Shown one piece after another: positions 45,948-57,866 of a stretch of DNA of 64,000 nt. The stretch covers positions 62,001-126,000 of the forward strand of contig JALMLS010000589.1 of the NCBI GenBank assembly GCA_038496445.1, written 5' to 3'. Source of the stretch: Trichosphaerium sp. ATCC 40318 (Eukaryota; Discosea; Flabellinia; Trichosidae). Position numbers and translations under genes: made by a program. Position 1 is the stretch's first letter. Each line of letters starts with the position of its first letter. The notes under the pieces are model-generated. The model did no database searches, had not been told where the DNA came from, and saw nothing but the letters and a program-made list of their open reading frames with translations.

Positions 45948-47453
45948 ATGCGTTCCGCTTCAAAGGGTTGTAAAATCGACAATAATACTTGCGAGAGTTT
46001 GCTTCAGCTTCCTACAGAGATATTAGCACATATCTTGTGTCAAACAACCAAATCACGATTTGCAGCTTGTCAAACCTGTCGTTTTATTGCTTCTATCATT
46101 CATGATATTATTGGATACCACGCTATTAGACTTACAACGTTAACTCAATCAAAATCAGCCGTAAAACATCCTGGTATTGTGAAATGCACAAAAGTTGCCC
46201 TTAGCGGACACGTTTTTGATGACAATGTTATCAAACAATTTGCTGGTGTTCATACTATTTATCTTAATGATGACACTTCAGTAACTGATGAAGGCGTTAA
46301 AGCACTTGCTGGTGTCCATACTATTAATCTTGATGACACTTCAGTAACTGATGAAGGCGTCAAAGCACTTGCTGGTGTCCATACTATTAATCTTGAGGAC
46401 ACTTCAGTAACTGATGAAGGCGTTAAAGCACTTGCTGGCGTCCATACTATTAACCTTTGTAGCACTTCAGTAAATGATGAAGGAGTTAAAGCACTAGCTG
46501 GCGTCCATACTATTAACCTTAGTTACACTTCAGTAACTGATGAAGGCGTCAAAGCACTTGTTGGAGTTCATACTATTCACCTGGATAGCACTTCAGTAAC
46601 TGACGAAGGTGTCAAAGCACTTGTTGGAGTACATAGTATTTACCTTGGTGGCACTTCAGTAACTGATGTAGTAGTTAAAGCACTTGCTAGTGTCCATAAT
46701 ATTGACCTTAGTTACACTTCAGTAACTGATGAAGGAGTTAAAGCACTTGCTGGCGCCAATACTATTAACCTTAGTCGCACTTCAGTAACTGATGAAGGAG
46801 TTAAAGCGCTTGCTAGTGTCCATACTATTGACCTTAGTTACACTTCAGTAACTGATGAAGGAGTTAAAGCACTTACTGGCGCCCATACTATTAACCTTAG
46901 TTACACTTCAGCAACTGATGAAGGAGTCAAAGCACTTGTTGGAGTACATAGTATTGACCTTAGTTACACTTCAGTAACTGATGAAGGAGTTAAAGCACTT
47001 GCTGATGTACATACTATTAACCTTCGTTGCACTTCAGTAACAAATGAAGGCGTTAAAGCACTTGCTGGTGTACATACTATTGACCTTTGTCACACTTCAG
47101 CAACTGATGAAGGCGTTAAAGCACTTGCTGGCGTACATACTATTGACCTTTGTCTCACTTCAGTAACTGATGAAGGTGTTAAAGCACTTGCTGGCGTACA
47201 TACTATTAACCTTCGTTGCACTTCAGTAACAAATGAAGGCGTTAAAGCACTTGCTGGTGTTCATACTATTAATCTTGATCATACTTCAGTAACAAATGAA
47301 GGAGTCAAAGCACTTGCTGGAGTACATACTATTACCCTTAGTCACACTTCAGTAACTAACGAAGTTATTAAAACACTAAAAGGCGTCGAATATATTGAAT
47401 TGCATGGTTTTTTTTTTGTAAAGCAAAATAATAGCGTGGATGCAACAATCTAA
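45948..47453 (+). CDS. F-box protein with about 19 near-identical 21-residue leucine-rich repeats
   Basis: A single-exon gene of 501 residues. Residues 18-60 (LLQLPTEILAHILCQ, CQTCRFIASIIHDIIGYHAI) form an F-box. Residues about 82-487 are tandem repeats with consensus TSVTDEGVKALAGVHTINL plus two variable residues. Variation is concentrated at the two positions after the NL/DL pair (DD, ED, CS, SY, DS, GG, SR, RC, CH, CL, DH, SH). These lie where the exposed strand face of the solenoid would be, so they could set ligand choice. The F-box would bind SKP1 in an SCF ubiquitin ligase, and the repeats the substrate. The broken gene at 12923-13904 is a paralogue. The DNA repeats are 63 bases long and very similar, which favours unequal crossing-over or conversion. 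Confidence 0.92.
   Translation: MRSASKGCKIDNNTCESLLQLPTEILAHILCQTTKSRFAACQTCRFIASIIHDIIGYHAIRLTTLTQSKSAVKHPGIVKCTKVALSGHVFDDNVIKQFAGVHTIYLNDDTSVTDEGVKALAGVHTINLDDTSVTDEGVKALAGVHTINLEDTSVTDEGVKALAGVHTINLCSTSVNDEGVKALAGVHTINLSYTSVTDEGVKALVGVHTIHLDSTSVTDEGVKALVGVHSIYLGGTSVTDVVVKALASVHNIDLSYTSVTDEGVKALAGANTINLSRTSVTDEGVKALASVHTIDLSYTSVTDEGVKALTGAHTINLSYTSATDEGVKALVGVHSIDLSYTSVTDEGVKALADVHTINLRCTSVTNEGVKALAGVHTIDLCHTSATDEGVKALAGVHTIDLCLTSVTDEGVKALAGVHTINLRCTSVTNEGVKALAGVHTINLDHTSVTNEGVKALAGVHTITLSHTSVTNEVIKTLKGVEYIELHGFFFVKQNNSVDATI
46191..47405 (+). repeat. 63-base coding tandem repeat array
   Basis: About 19 units of 63 bases, each starting near ACTTCAGTAACTGATGAAGG, in frame and without interruption. 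Units differ by few bases, mainly in the codons after the conserved NL/DL pair and at third positions. The array is protein-coding; it is not a CRISPR, since there are no unique spacers. Confidence 0.9.
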
Positions 47454-47908
47454 AGGCACTCAGACCCTTTGTAGTACCAAGAAACAAGTAATAAACCATT
47501 ACTGAATTACTCACAAAAAGTGTAACTGCAATTAAATACCTATCTCTAGCAATAGAATTCAAAACTCGGAAGGTTATTTATCAATACAGAGTAGACAAGA
47601 TTCAATCTAAAATAGATCTGTAGTGATTTTCATTGAGAGATGGGAATGTGGAAAATCTAGCAGTTTTCTAGAAGTGTTTTTTTTCTCCCCAACCATAAAA
47701 TAGAGTCCTCAGCTGCCGGACACAGGCTATAACACCCCGGCTGCACAGACTACAGGTAAAGGTATAGGATCAATCTACAATAATTGATAGTTATCACAAA
47801 ATACAGAGCACACAGTACATGGTATTTTAATGATAAATGTAGTGTTTTTATTTTGATAAGTATCTAGTGTACAGGTTTTTTTTTTTGGGTTTTTTTTTTT
47901 GTTCAATT
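47454..47908. other. Intergenic region between convergent genes
   Basis: No supported coding sequence. It includes a GC-richer palindromic patch near 47700-47760 (CCCCGGCTG) and long T runs near 47880-47900. Confidence 0.45.
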
Positions 47909-50900
47909 CTATTGTATATCTACGATATAAGGTGATTTATCTACAAGGCGGTTGTCTAATGTTATAGCAACATATATTTGCGATATATTTGATGTTTGGT
48001 AACTAAATGAAAGAACGTGTTAGGCAAGAAATAGTCAAAGGACTTTTTGCTTTGGTGGTTTTTTGTTTTTTGAAATGAAAAAGTTCGGCTTGAGCATTCG
48101 TTTTCTTCATTTTTATGACCCCATAGGTATACCTGCATACCTCAAATATATTGATTTGGAGTATACTAGTCGTTATTCATCCTTTTAACATCGAAAATAG
48201 CCGAGAAATGCTGTTTGCAAATAATATTGTTTCAATGAAAAAAATCAAGTGTTCAAAAGTTTGTTGATGTTTTGGTCTTACCTTATTGTATAATTACCAT
48301 CACGGTCATCTACAACATTAACATGTTTATTAAGTGATTTTGGAGACATTTTAACTGTCACTGTATCACCACCAAAAAGGCATGAAATGCCAACTTCATC
48401 ACAAGTTGTGACTGAAAAAGTTGAAAAATCATTAGGAGATGCAGAAACAACACCGTCACCTAAACAATGGTATTAGCAATATTACCCTCCAAAATAGTAT
48501 ACACGAATATTATTAATATAGATGAAGGGTATTTTAATATTAACAAACATAAGTAAGGTGTCTAAAGCCCAGGGAAAACATCATCCGCTCAGAAAAAAAA
48601 CAGAGAGATGATAAAAAAAACTTGCCTGATACAGTACTGTATTGAGCACAAGCCAATCCTACTAGCATATCAGCATCAGCTGATGTAATATCAACCTAAA
48701 CAAAGGAAATTAATAACCAGAAAAAAAATAACGTTTGTGTTGTTCTGTGTCACCTTAAAAACTGAACCAAGGATATCCCTTGCTTCGAAAAAATTACATA
48801 TTTTGTTTAGGACCATTGCATGGCATACAAGCTTTGCAAGCATTGGAGCTTCATGTTGTGTGTATACCTAGTATAGTAGTATTAATAAATAAAGTATTTG
48901 TTTGATCAAAAAACCTTGAGGGAGGTCCACGTACATGTTGAATGATGGTCGCCATCTTCGAAATATCTCTTATTTTATCCCTCAAGTTTGAAACAATTTT
49001 TGGCATTTGTCCAACTGGTAGACCGTATAATCGAACAGGTCCATTTGGTAGTGTATAAGTTATAGGTACAGCATGAGGCGTAATACCTTGTTATAAAAAA
49101 AGTTAATAAACACGAACAGAATACCAAGAAAAACTTCAAAAAAACGCATAAAATAAAAAGAAATAGATGAGTACCTATCAACTCAGCTTTACCAGAGATG
49201 GTCCCTTCAAGTATAGTATCACCATCTACTCTGTATCCCTAAGAATAGAAATATTACGATAAAGAACCACTATGATCTCCACAAAAACGTTTATTTTTCA
49301 ATCGAAAAAATAAGTGACAAAAAACAAAAAGTAAAAAACCCGTACTCTTATTGACACTGTCGGTGAATGAACAGCTCCAATATACTTCGAATTAAAAGCC
49401 CACTTTGTTGATAACGTCCCTGTAACTGTTCCAACTTGAGTTGGAAACCACCATAACCTTACATCAGCACTTTGAAAATGTAAACGCCTAAACTCTGGAC
49501 CATGTTTTCCAGGCTTCCATTTGCCACCTAAGTAAAAGGAAATCAGCAAATGAAATGACAAACAAGGGCTTTGAATCAACAAGTATTGAATCAAGAATAA
49601 AGTAAGCACCTGAAAGTTTCTGAAACAGTGCGTTCAAAGTCAACTTTTGAAGAACTTGTCTTGATAACTTAGCACCAATATATGGTGCTTGTGGGTATGC
49701 CATGTTATCTAATTTAACAGATATTCCAGCTGCAAGCTGCATATGACCACACATTACATAATTACCAACTCTTCTATTACCCTAAGTAGAAAACAGTCAA
49801 TAAGAGCGAATCAAACAAGAAAAAAACTACAAAATTAAAGAAAAAAAAACCAAGTTAGCACTATGCTATATAGCACTCTAACACATTGCTAAGCAATTAT
49901 AAAATTCTATGCTAAAACACTACATACAATAGACAATAGGTAAACAACATAGAGCGGTTGACTTAAGAGTAATGAAAAAGATCAAAAAAATTGTGATTGT
50001 TTTTACCTTTTTAACAATTTCTAGGTTCGTACTGACGCCTGTAACTTCAAACATACCTTAAAAACAAGTCAAAAAACAACATCAAGACAACTGAACTTAC
50101 CAGGTACAGGCTTCCAATAACTAGCACTTACGCCTACTGAAGCTCTGACTCTATCAAGAACAAAGTCACCATCTATTACTTTAAAGAGGAGTCTCAAAGA
50201 GGATCCTGGACTAGAGAAATTTATGTTTGGTGGAGGATCACCTACAAGAGAAATTTGTTAGTATGTATGCCTCCTAAGCATGCTCTTGTAGAACAAAATA
50301 TAACTTACTCATGTCGTCTGGTGTGAAGCCTGCCATTGATAGATGTTGCAACCCAACACTGTGACCATCTTCCAAGTTTGTTAAAATACCTTCATAATAG
50401 TCACCTCTATCAACTAGCTCAAGTTGAATATCTTCCGCTCCTGGCATGGATAAAATACCACCATACTTGGCGTGTATCTCAGTAAGACTTTCTAAAGGCA
50501 AAAAAAATGAGACAAAGCAAACTTTGCATCAAGAAACAACCAGTGACTTTGTTATCAAAGCTCAGGTCTTCTATTTGAACTGTTAAATTACCTGGGTCTT
50601 TAATGTCTATTTTTGCGAATAATCCAGATAGTTCTAGGAATTTACCATCCTTTAGTTCACCTTAGCAAAGTGTTAGTCAAATGGCAACAGAACGATATTC
50701 AAAACCAACAAAATTAAGAAAAACGTACATATTCTCCATACTTCATCTGGATCTACTTCTTTCTCAAGCTTCATTTGAGCTAGCTTGTATCCTGAGCCTT
50801 GGTTTTCAAATACCAAGAGGTTATTCGTAACAAGCTACAAGAGAAAATAAATGAAACGAATGAACATTCTGAGCGAGAAAAAAAACAAAGATGTTCGGAT

Positions 50901-53900
50901 CCTTATGGCTTTTTTACCTCATCTGCAAACCTCGCAAGTGAAGGTGGTAGAGAAGACGACTTTGGTGCATCCAAGAACGCTTTAGCTTTAGTGAACTGTT
51001 GTACGAGGTAATAAGGGGATAAAACCTATTTAAAAAATGAGAAAAAAACGAGAATAAAATGTTTTACTTCTTCTGAAACTGTCAAGACAACGTGTAAGTC
51101 GCCACTTGTTTGAACACGAACAATAGCCTCTGAAGTAACTTGTGAGTAATCTAAAGCACGAAGCCAAGCTTCACCAGATACTATCAACTCTATACCAAAT
51201 ATTAGTAAAATTAAAACTTACAATGTTGTCGTAGTAGCTCAATTAGTATACCTCTTATTGGACTCGCTCCTTTCAATCGCGTCATCTCACATTGTATTGA
51301 CATTTTAGTGAATAAGAGACTAAAGTTGATAAGCATTACTCAAAAACGCGACTCTAATGCCATACTTTTGGTTATGGAACTAAAAAAGGACGTACTTGTC
51401 CGATACTCCCCATAAATCGGATTCATCAGCAGGAAGACCAAAACTTAGTTTTTCCATACTATAAGGACATCCTCTACCACTGAATTCCATGAAAAAATTT
51501 GTTGGTGAACAGTGAGGGCTGACCTTTTTCAATGTTACAAACCAAGGCCTAAAAAAAACAACTGTATCGTACAGGGAAGGCGTGAACATCCGGTAAGTCA
51601 AGAGTTTTGCCTGTAAAGGCTCTAACCATATCTTGATAAGGTGAGCTTCCTTCATCATGAACACTATTTAGATAAGTCAATTATGAAGCAGGAAAGAAAG
51701 GTGCAATCAAAAAAAAACCCAATCAACAAAAACAGCAAGTACCTAATTGTAAAAAGCTCTCCTTCTTCAAGAATAGCCATAATATCAGCCAATGACTCTT
51801 CAACATCTGCCAATCCTTAACTCATATTTAGCTATCATATTTAGTACCATATATCGTTAATACCTTCACCACGACCAACAGTAACATCAACAAAAAGTTT
51901 GTTAAATCTACCTTGAGAAAATTCGCCAATAAAAATTTCTCCTCTTGCGCTTAGATCCACGTTGCACTTGTTTTGTGGATCGTTTATATTAAGAAGCATT
52001 TCAAGTCCGCGTATTTCAATAACAGGTGAGTTAACAATACGCCAATTAGAACAAAAAGTTCCAATACGAACAGTCTTAAGTTCATACTGTTCAGGTTGAT
52101 TTTTTTTAGAAGACTTCGTAACCCATCTAAGTATAAAAAGTAAGAATTTCGTTGAAAACAGCAAATATTGACGTACTTATCAGGTGCAACAACGATCTCC
52201 ATTGATGCTGTTCTTGAGTTTAATAGTGTGTCTATACCTGTAGGAAAGCCCGTAGGTAGACACTCTGTTGCTTCAGAGACAACACTATCGAGATCTCGTA
52301 TTTTTGTAAATCCGGGAATATTAAGTGCAGATTTTGGGTTCAAAAACTTTGAACCATCTGGCTTTACTTTTATAGCAAAGCTTGGATTCTTTTTGTTTGT
52401 TTTAAGGCAAGTGACCACGAGTTGAAGGTATTTATATTCATCATTATCAGAAAGATTCTTAATACCATAACCAGTAGCTTTGTCATTTCTGATTCTATCA
52501 TCATCCCATTTAACGCGTAATTTAACACCTAAGCAAAAGAAAAAAAATCATTAGAAATAACTTTCAAAAAATCACAACTAAAACTAGGTTATCTTCTTTT
52601 CAAAACCTTAGTTCTAGTACAATAAACATGTACAAAACTAAGGTATTTGAATAGAAGAGACTTTTAAAAAAATTGTCCTACTGTGTTTTGTACAGAGGTT
52701 CGTTTTCTCTTTCTTTCTTTTTTTTGTTTTTGTTTGCTTACCACAGTCTGTTACCGTAAACCCTTTGAATATCTCCCAATCAGGTACTTTTTTCTCAAAT
52801 ACAATTCTTCTTATCTCCCATGGCTCTCCTTCTTTATACTCAATCTTTTCAAAACGTGTATCAACGTCCATTTGCATTTGTGATAACTGGTTTGTATCTT
52901 TAACATGAAAAGTACTTGGGAATAGTCTATTAACATTATCAAAAGCTCTTTTACCACCAAACCCAGAATGTTCTTTAAAACTGAATTAAAACGATATATT
53001 CATAATAATTAGACTGTCGGACCTGTTATAGATGCAATCGTAAAGTCATCAGTTGGTTCAGACTCGATTTTTGCTTTAAAAAATATTAGTCTCTAAAAAA
53101 AGCAACACGTGAACTGTTGTGATTACGATTGTTACAAGAAATCCTTTTGAAAACATAATGTACCATCTAGAGAAGTGCTTCGGCCGCCTTGGATTACATT
53201 GAAGCGTAAAGACATAGGCGTTTGTCCAATCTACACAAAAATTAATTCGTTGATTCGATAATTGGTTTTTTAGCACTTACGGTCAATGATCCGGTTCCGT
53301 TTACAGTAATAACTGGTTCTTGAGATAACGGATCATTCACTTGGACAGTAATACCAACTGAATCAACATATAATCCATCACAAACTTCCCACAAGGTCTT
53401 TGCTTCTATAACACCTTTGTATTGTTGTAAATCAACTTTCCTGGTGTTTGCTGCAATAGTGAACTCTATAGACGCCTAAACAAACGTAAGCAATCATCAA
53501 CAGTATGTAACCAGTATAAGTACATTTGGTGATCTTAGAGTATCCGCTTTGAGTGGAAAACCATCAGGAAAGGCAAACTCGCGTATTTCTTTGACTAGGT
53601 TTATTTCTCCAAAAGAAGGTTCTTCTGCTATCTCATGAAGTGATACTTTCTTACTTAAGGGCTAAATCGAACAGTTATACCTTTTCAACACACATGTTCT
53701 CAAAATGGTGAGCGAAGCACGTGATTTTTATGCTCATAAAATATTGTTGTTCCAAAAAAAACACAAAGTTGTGAAAAAAAAAAAGTACTTGCCTTTACTT
53801 TCGCCAGAGTACTCCCATTTTCGCTCATTTCATTAATTACTTTAACTAAGAATCTCACACCTTCCGATGTCTGGACAAGACCCCATGTTACAGGATCAAT

Positions 53901-55464
53901 AGCATCTTTAGATAAAGTTACAATTTCTTGTACAGCATTACTGAATTGAGTCAGACTTAACTCTCCCTCAGTCTCTCTTGCTACAATCTATGCTCGTATA
54001 AGTTTTCTGACTTAAAACTATCCATAAATAAACCGTACAGGCTCAGTTGAGGTGGATTGTGATACGCTAGCTACTGATTTGGGTTCAAGAGTTGTTCGTT
54101 TTTGTTCTACAACTTTTTTCCGTTCAGGCTCAATTTTCTTGACTGGGTTATTACTATTATTATCTTTCTTTGGTTGGCTAGCTAATCCACTTGATTCCCA
54201 AGCAACACTACCAGAACTCCTGGTATTAAGTATGAGTACATTTTCACGTGATAAGGTTCGTACATTTCTTCTATTTCGTTTGTGACAACTCTTGCTTTTC
54301 TTGTGGCTTTGCTTGTGAGCGATGTAGAGTCCTAAGTATAAAGTTACTTTCGAAAGGAAATAAACCATACAAGACAATAAATCAACGTACACGTAATGCC
54401 TCTGTTTCAGCTTCAAGAGCTGCAAAGAAGCCACTACTACTATTCACATTTCGTTTTGTACTCTCGGTTACTTTCTGTGCGTTTTTCTTCTCATCTAAAA
54501 GAGCCTACTCATCATTAACACCTAATACTCTTCACTTAACCTTTACCTGTGCAAGCTCTGCAATCTCAACTTCTTTATCCCTAACATACACATTGGTAAA
54601 GGTATATAAAAGAGGTATAAAGAATCAAACAACTCACCTTACAAGCAACTTAAGGCCTTCCACCTGAAGCTTCAATGCTTCCAGTTCCATTGTTTCATCA
54701 TTTTCTGTTTTTATACTTTGTGTAGAATGATTTAACTTGCGTGAGGACGAAGAAGCACTTGCAGCTGACACATTTTTTAAGCTTTGTGGTGCTTTGTTAC
54801 GCTGAGGCGATTTTGCACGTTGTGGAGCTCTTGTGCGTTGTGGAGACTTTGCACGTTGCGGAGTTCTTGTGCGTTGAGGGGATCTCGCACGTTGTGGTTC
54901 ACTCCTAGGAGACTTCGCTTGTACGCGTCGTGTAGATGATGTATTTGGCTGTGCTGGCTTTTAGAAAGTGGTCAGACGCGTACAAAAAAAGTAATCAATT
55001 TAACGTACTGAAGTGCCAACCATGCTTGTCAAAACGCGTAACCACTCTTCTCTGTCCGCTTTATTTAGTGCCGAGAAATTGTAGAGCTTACCAGCCACCC
55101 GGAACTAGGAAATCGTTAATTTGTGACAATTGGGCTTTTTTTTGACAGACCTCAAAGCCAAATCCATCTCTATGGTGCGCAGTAACACTTTTTTGAAGGC
55201 CAACGGCTTGTTTTAACTGCGCAAAACTAGCTATTTGAGTACCTAGCGCAATTGATTAAAGTAAGCAACTACAACGCGTATATAGTCGTAATTTATTCTT
55301 TTTAAGCCGTTTGGCCTAAAAAAGTAAAAAAGATACGTACCAGGTTCCTTCCACCACTCTAATCTGTTTAATTGTTTATTTAGAGTACAATACCGCTGTT
55401 TCCACTTTGAAAACATGGTGTCCGACTTTTTGTACAGATAACCTTCCATAACTGCCTCTTCCAT
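47909..55464 (-). CDS. Very large protein: N-terminal PH domain, SPQR repeats, coiled coil, C-terminal filamin-type repeat
   Basis: It starts at 55464. Exons 55341-55464, 55151-55242 and 55009-55104 encode a PH domain (MEGYLYKKSDTMFSKWKQRY to LNKADREEWLRVLTSMV), which binds phosphoinositides or proteins at membranes. Next come SPQR-type repeats (54790-54915), then helical segments (ETMELEALKLQVEGLKLLV, FFAALEAETEALR). A long region of unrecognised beta-rich domains follows to about 48.6 kb (for example SVGITVQVNDPL, GFGGKRAFDNVNRLFPSTF, KLDNMAYPQAPYIGAKLSRQ). The last two exons (about 48290-48470 and 47909-48002) give GDTVTVKMSPKSLNK, VDDRDGNYTISYQTS and DNRLVDKSPYIVDIQ, a filamin-type Ig repeat. 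Many exons in the middle were identified only by open frame, so the total length is not fixed. One donor near 53792 is GC (AAG|GCAAGT). A membrane-cytoskeleton scaffold is likely. Confidence 0.75.
54790..54915 (-). repeat. Coding SPQR repeats
   Basis: On the minus strand the protein reads PQRARSPQRTRTPQRAKSPQ and continues in the same style with a ten-residue period (alternating PQRA[R/K]SPQ and RTR[T/A]PQ). Each unit offers Ser/Thr-Pro next to Arg, a good substrate for proline-directed kinases or a site for microtubule or RNA contact. Function is inferred. Confidence 0.75.
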
Positions 55465-55592
55465 CGTGGCGTTATCTCAAGAACGCGGTTTATGGTATCG
55501 GTTGGGTTATGCGTTGTTCATTGTTTAGACAAAACCTTAATGATTAATATTAATAGCTTAACGTCCTCGCGTGCGCTTTCATCAAGCGCAGT
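55465..55592. promoter_or_regulatory. Short divergent promoter region
   Basis: Only about 130 bases separate the PH-domain gene start (minus) from the next plus-strand frame, so the two probably share a bidirectional promoter. No specific element can be assigned with certainty. Confidence 0.35.
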
Positions 55593-55838
55593 ATGGCGAA
55601 CATAGCTGAACATTTTGATGGTGTCAGTTTATCATTGACACTTCACTTGGTGGCCATGTTTGAGCAGACAACTAGCACCAATCCTAGCCATTGTCGGACA
55701 AATAGCCTAAATTCTGAACAATGCAAAACGAGTGTTATAATCAAAGCGTCACTTTACAGCAATGTACAACGTGAGGAGCAGTTTGTTGTGGAATACGAGG
55801 TAATCTTAACGAAACGAGAATTAAGTTTTTTCTATTGA
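55593..55838 (+). CDS. Hypothetical short protein or leader frame of the G-alpha gene
   Basis: An 81-codon frame (MANIAEHFDGVSLSLTLHLV, later KTSVIIKASLYSNVQREEQF). A GTAATC donor follows VEYE, so it may be the first exon of something longer. It ends only 43 bases before the G-alpha start. No motif recognised. It may be an upstream frame in the same transcript. Confidence 0.35.
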   Translation: MANIAEHFDGVSLSLTLHLVAMFEQTTSTNPSHCRTNSLNSEQCKTSVIIKASLYSNVQREEQFVVEYEVILTKRELSFFY

Positions 55839-55881
55839 ATGAACATACAAACGTAAGATAACGTAAACGAGGTTGTACCAA

Positions 55882-57866
55882 ATGGGTTGTCAGCATTCAG
55901 GAGGTTCCAAAGAGGAAAACGAGAAGAACAAGGCCATTAACGGGTTACTCAAACGAGAGAGAGAGGAGCTACCACATGAAGTGAAGCTGCTACTACTAGG
56001 TACATGCTCTAGGATCCGCTTAATGATAATATTTGCGCGTTATTTTGATAAAAACGGACTATACACACGCAATGTAATTATTCTACAACACTTTTGTAGA
56101 GCGGGTAAAATATGCTCTTTGCAAAGTGGGAAACAAATGCTTTAAATTTTCCGCTACAACGATCTGTTTGAGCCTGACGTCATCATAGGCGCCGGTGAAT
56201 CCGGAAAAAGCACAATAGCAAAGCAAATGAAAATTATACATTTAAATGGGTACACAGACGAGGAGAAAAAGCAATTTATAGTAGTAATACATCAAAATAT
56301 TCTTCAAGCGGTACGCTAATAATTAATTCTACGCGAAGCAAAAAAACCAAAAATATTATTTTCTAATACCACCAATTCTCTAGATAAACTCCCTGCTACA
56401 AGCAGCAGAGACTTGTGAATATACTGTAAGTAAAAAGAATCGTAAATCAAAAGAAACTGTGGAACGATGCGAAAAATTGGTCGTTTCCCCTGAATTAGGA
56501 GGTATGTGGAGAAGTTTTATTTTTGCACGTGTTTGATTAGATACTACGCGCGTTGGTTCCTTTTTTTTTGCGTTTTTCTTTTTTGGTATTTTTTTTCTTT
56601 CCAAACCAACAATTATTAGAGCATATTGCAAAGTTATGGAGTGATAAGGCAGTACAAAAGGCCTACGCGAGAGCAAGCGAGTTTCAAATACTTGACTCAA
56701 CAGAATACTACTTTGAACATCTTGAGCGCATAACGTAAGTTTGGTGGTTATTATTAATGCGTTCTTTAGAACGTCGTTTGTTTTTTTGCTCGTATTATTA
56801 ATTGGATTTTTTTTTTCGCTTACTACGGCTTTTTAGGCAGGAAGACTACTTGCCTACAGAACAAGATATATTAAGGTCACGTGCCAAGACAACAGGTGTT
56901 ACAGAAACAGAATTTGAAGTGAGCAAGACACGACTAAGGTGAGAATTTTCACTATTTTTTTGTGTTCAGCGAAAAAAAAACAAACTTTTCGTTTGATTTC
57001 GTGCAGGCGGATTTTAAGAAAGTTTTTATTAGGATGGTTGATGTTGGTGGTCAACGTAGTGAACGTAAAAAATGGATTCATTGTTTTCAAGATGTGCGGA
57101 TAAATTATTTTTGAATTTTTATTTTATTTTATGGACTTCTTTCTAATTGCGTTCGCGAGCGATTCTTTTCAATTTTTTTTTATTTTCGACTTTGTAGCAG
57201 GTCAGTTCGAAATTTACTCATTGCCTTTAGGTTACTGCCGTAATTTTCTGTGTCGGCACAAGTGGTTATGATCAATGTCTTTATGAAGATAACAGAGTTG
57301 GACGTATTGACGAGGTATGTTATAGCGTGCATCCTTCTTTTAGTAATGACGTTCGATTTTATTTTTTCTCTTGTTGCGATAAAATTGTATATGTCACCAC
57401 ACCTCACGCGATCACTTTATTTATATTCTAATTTTTGTGCTAATTATTTTTTTATTTTAGTCCTTGAAGCTTTTTGATGAGATTTGTAACTCAGAATGGT
57501 TTACTGATATCTCACTAATCTTGTTTTTAAACAAACGTGACTTATTTGAAAAGAAAGTTAAGGTAGTAGATATGAGCTGCGCCTTTCCTGAGTACAGAGG
57601 TGGACTAAACTACGCAAAAGGTACTATCAACTAAAATTTATGACAACATGTTTTTGTTTACCTTAAAATATTTTGTGTACTAACATTTTATTATTATAGC
57701 TTCTGCTTACATGCGTAAAACATTTATAGAGTTGAACAGAAACCCTCAAAAGAAACAGATTTATCCTCATTTCACATGCGCAACAAACACAGATAACATC
57801 AAATTTGTATTTAACGCTGTCAAGACGATTATCTTCCGTAGAGCTGTGGCAGACACTGGGTTTTAA
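55882..57866 (+). CDS. Heterotrimeric G-protein alpha subunit
   Basis: Nine exons: 55882-55999, 56189-56310, 56384-56501, 56620-56734, 56837-56938, 57033-57093, 57231-57314, 57461-57620 and 57700-57866. They sum to 1047 bases, 348 residues, the usual length. MGCQHS at the start carries the N-myristoylation Gly2 and palmitoylation Cys3. Nucleotide motifs are all present: GAGESGKST (P-loop), [11 protein letters not shown] (switch I, with the Arg and Thr needed for GTP hydrolysis), [12 protein letters not shown] (switch II with the Gln), FLNKRDLF (NKxD-type) and TCATNTDNI (TCAT). The C-terminus VADTGF lacks the Cys four from the end, so it would not be a pertussis toxin substrate. It couples a seven-helix receptor to effectors. 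Confidence 0.96.

Noticed and set aside
46259-46465. Minus-strand frame repeating LIVWTPASALTPSSVTEVSS
   Set aside because: It is the antisense reading of the 63-base leucine-rich repeat array.
46191-47405. Regular repeats that could be mistaken for a CRISPR array
   Set aside because: The units are continuous, in frame, and have no unique spacers; the host is a eukaryote.
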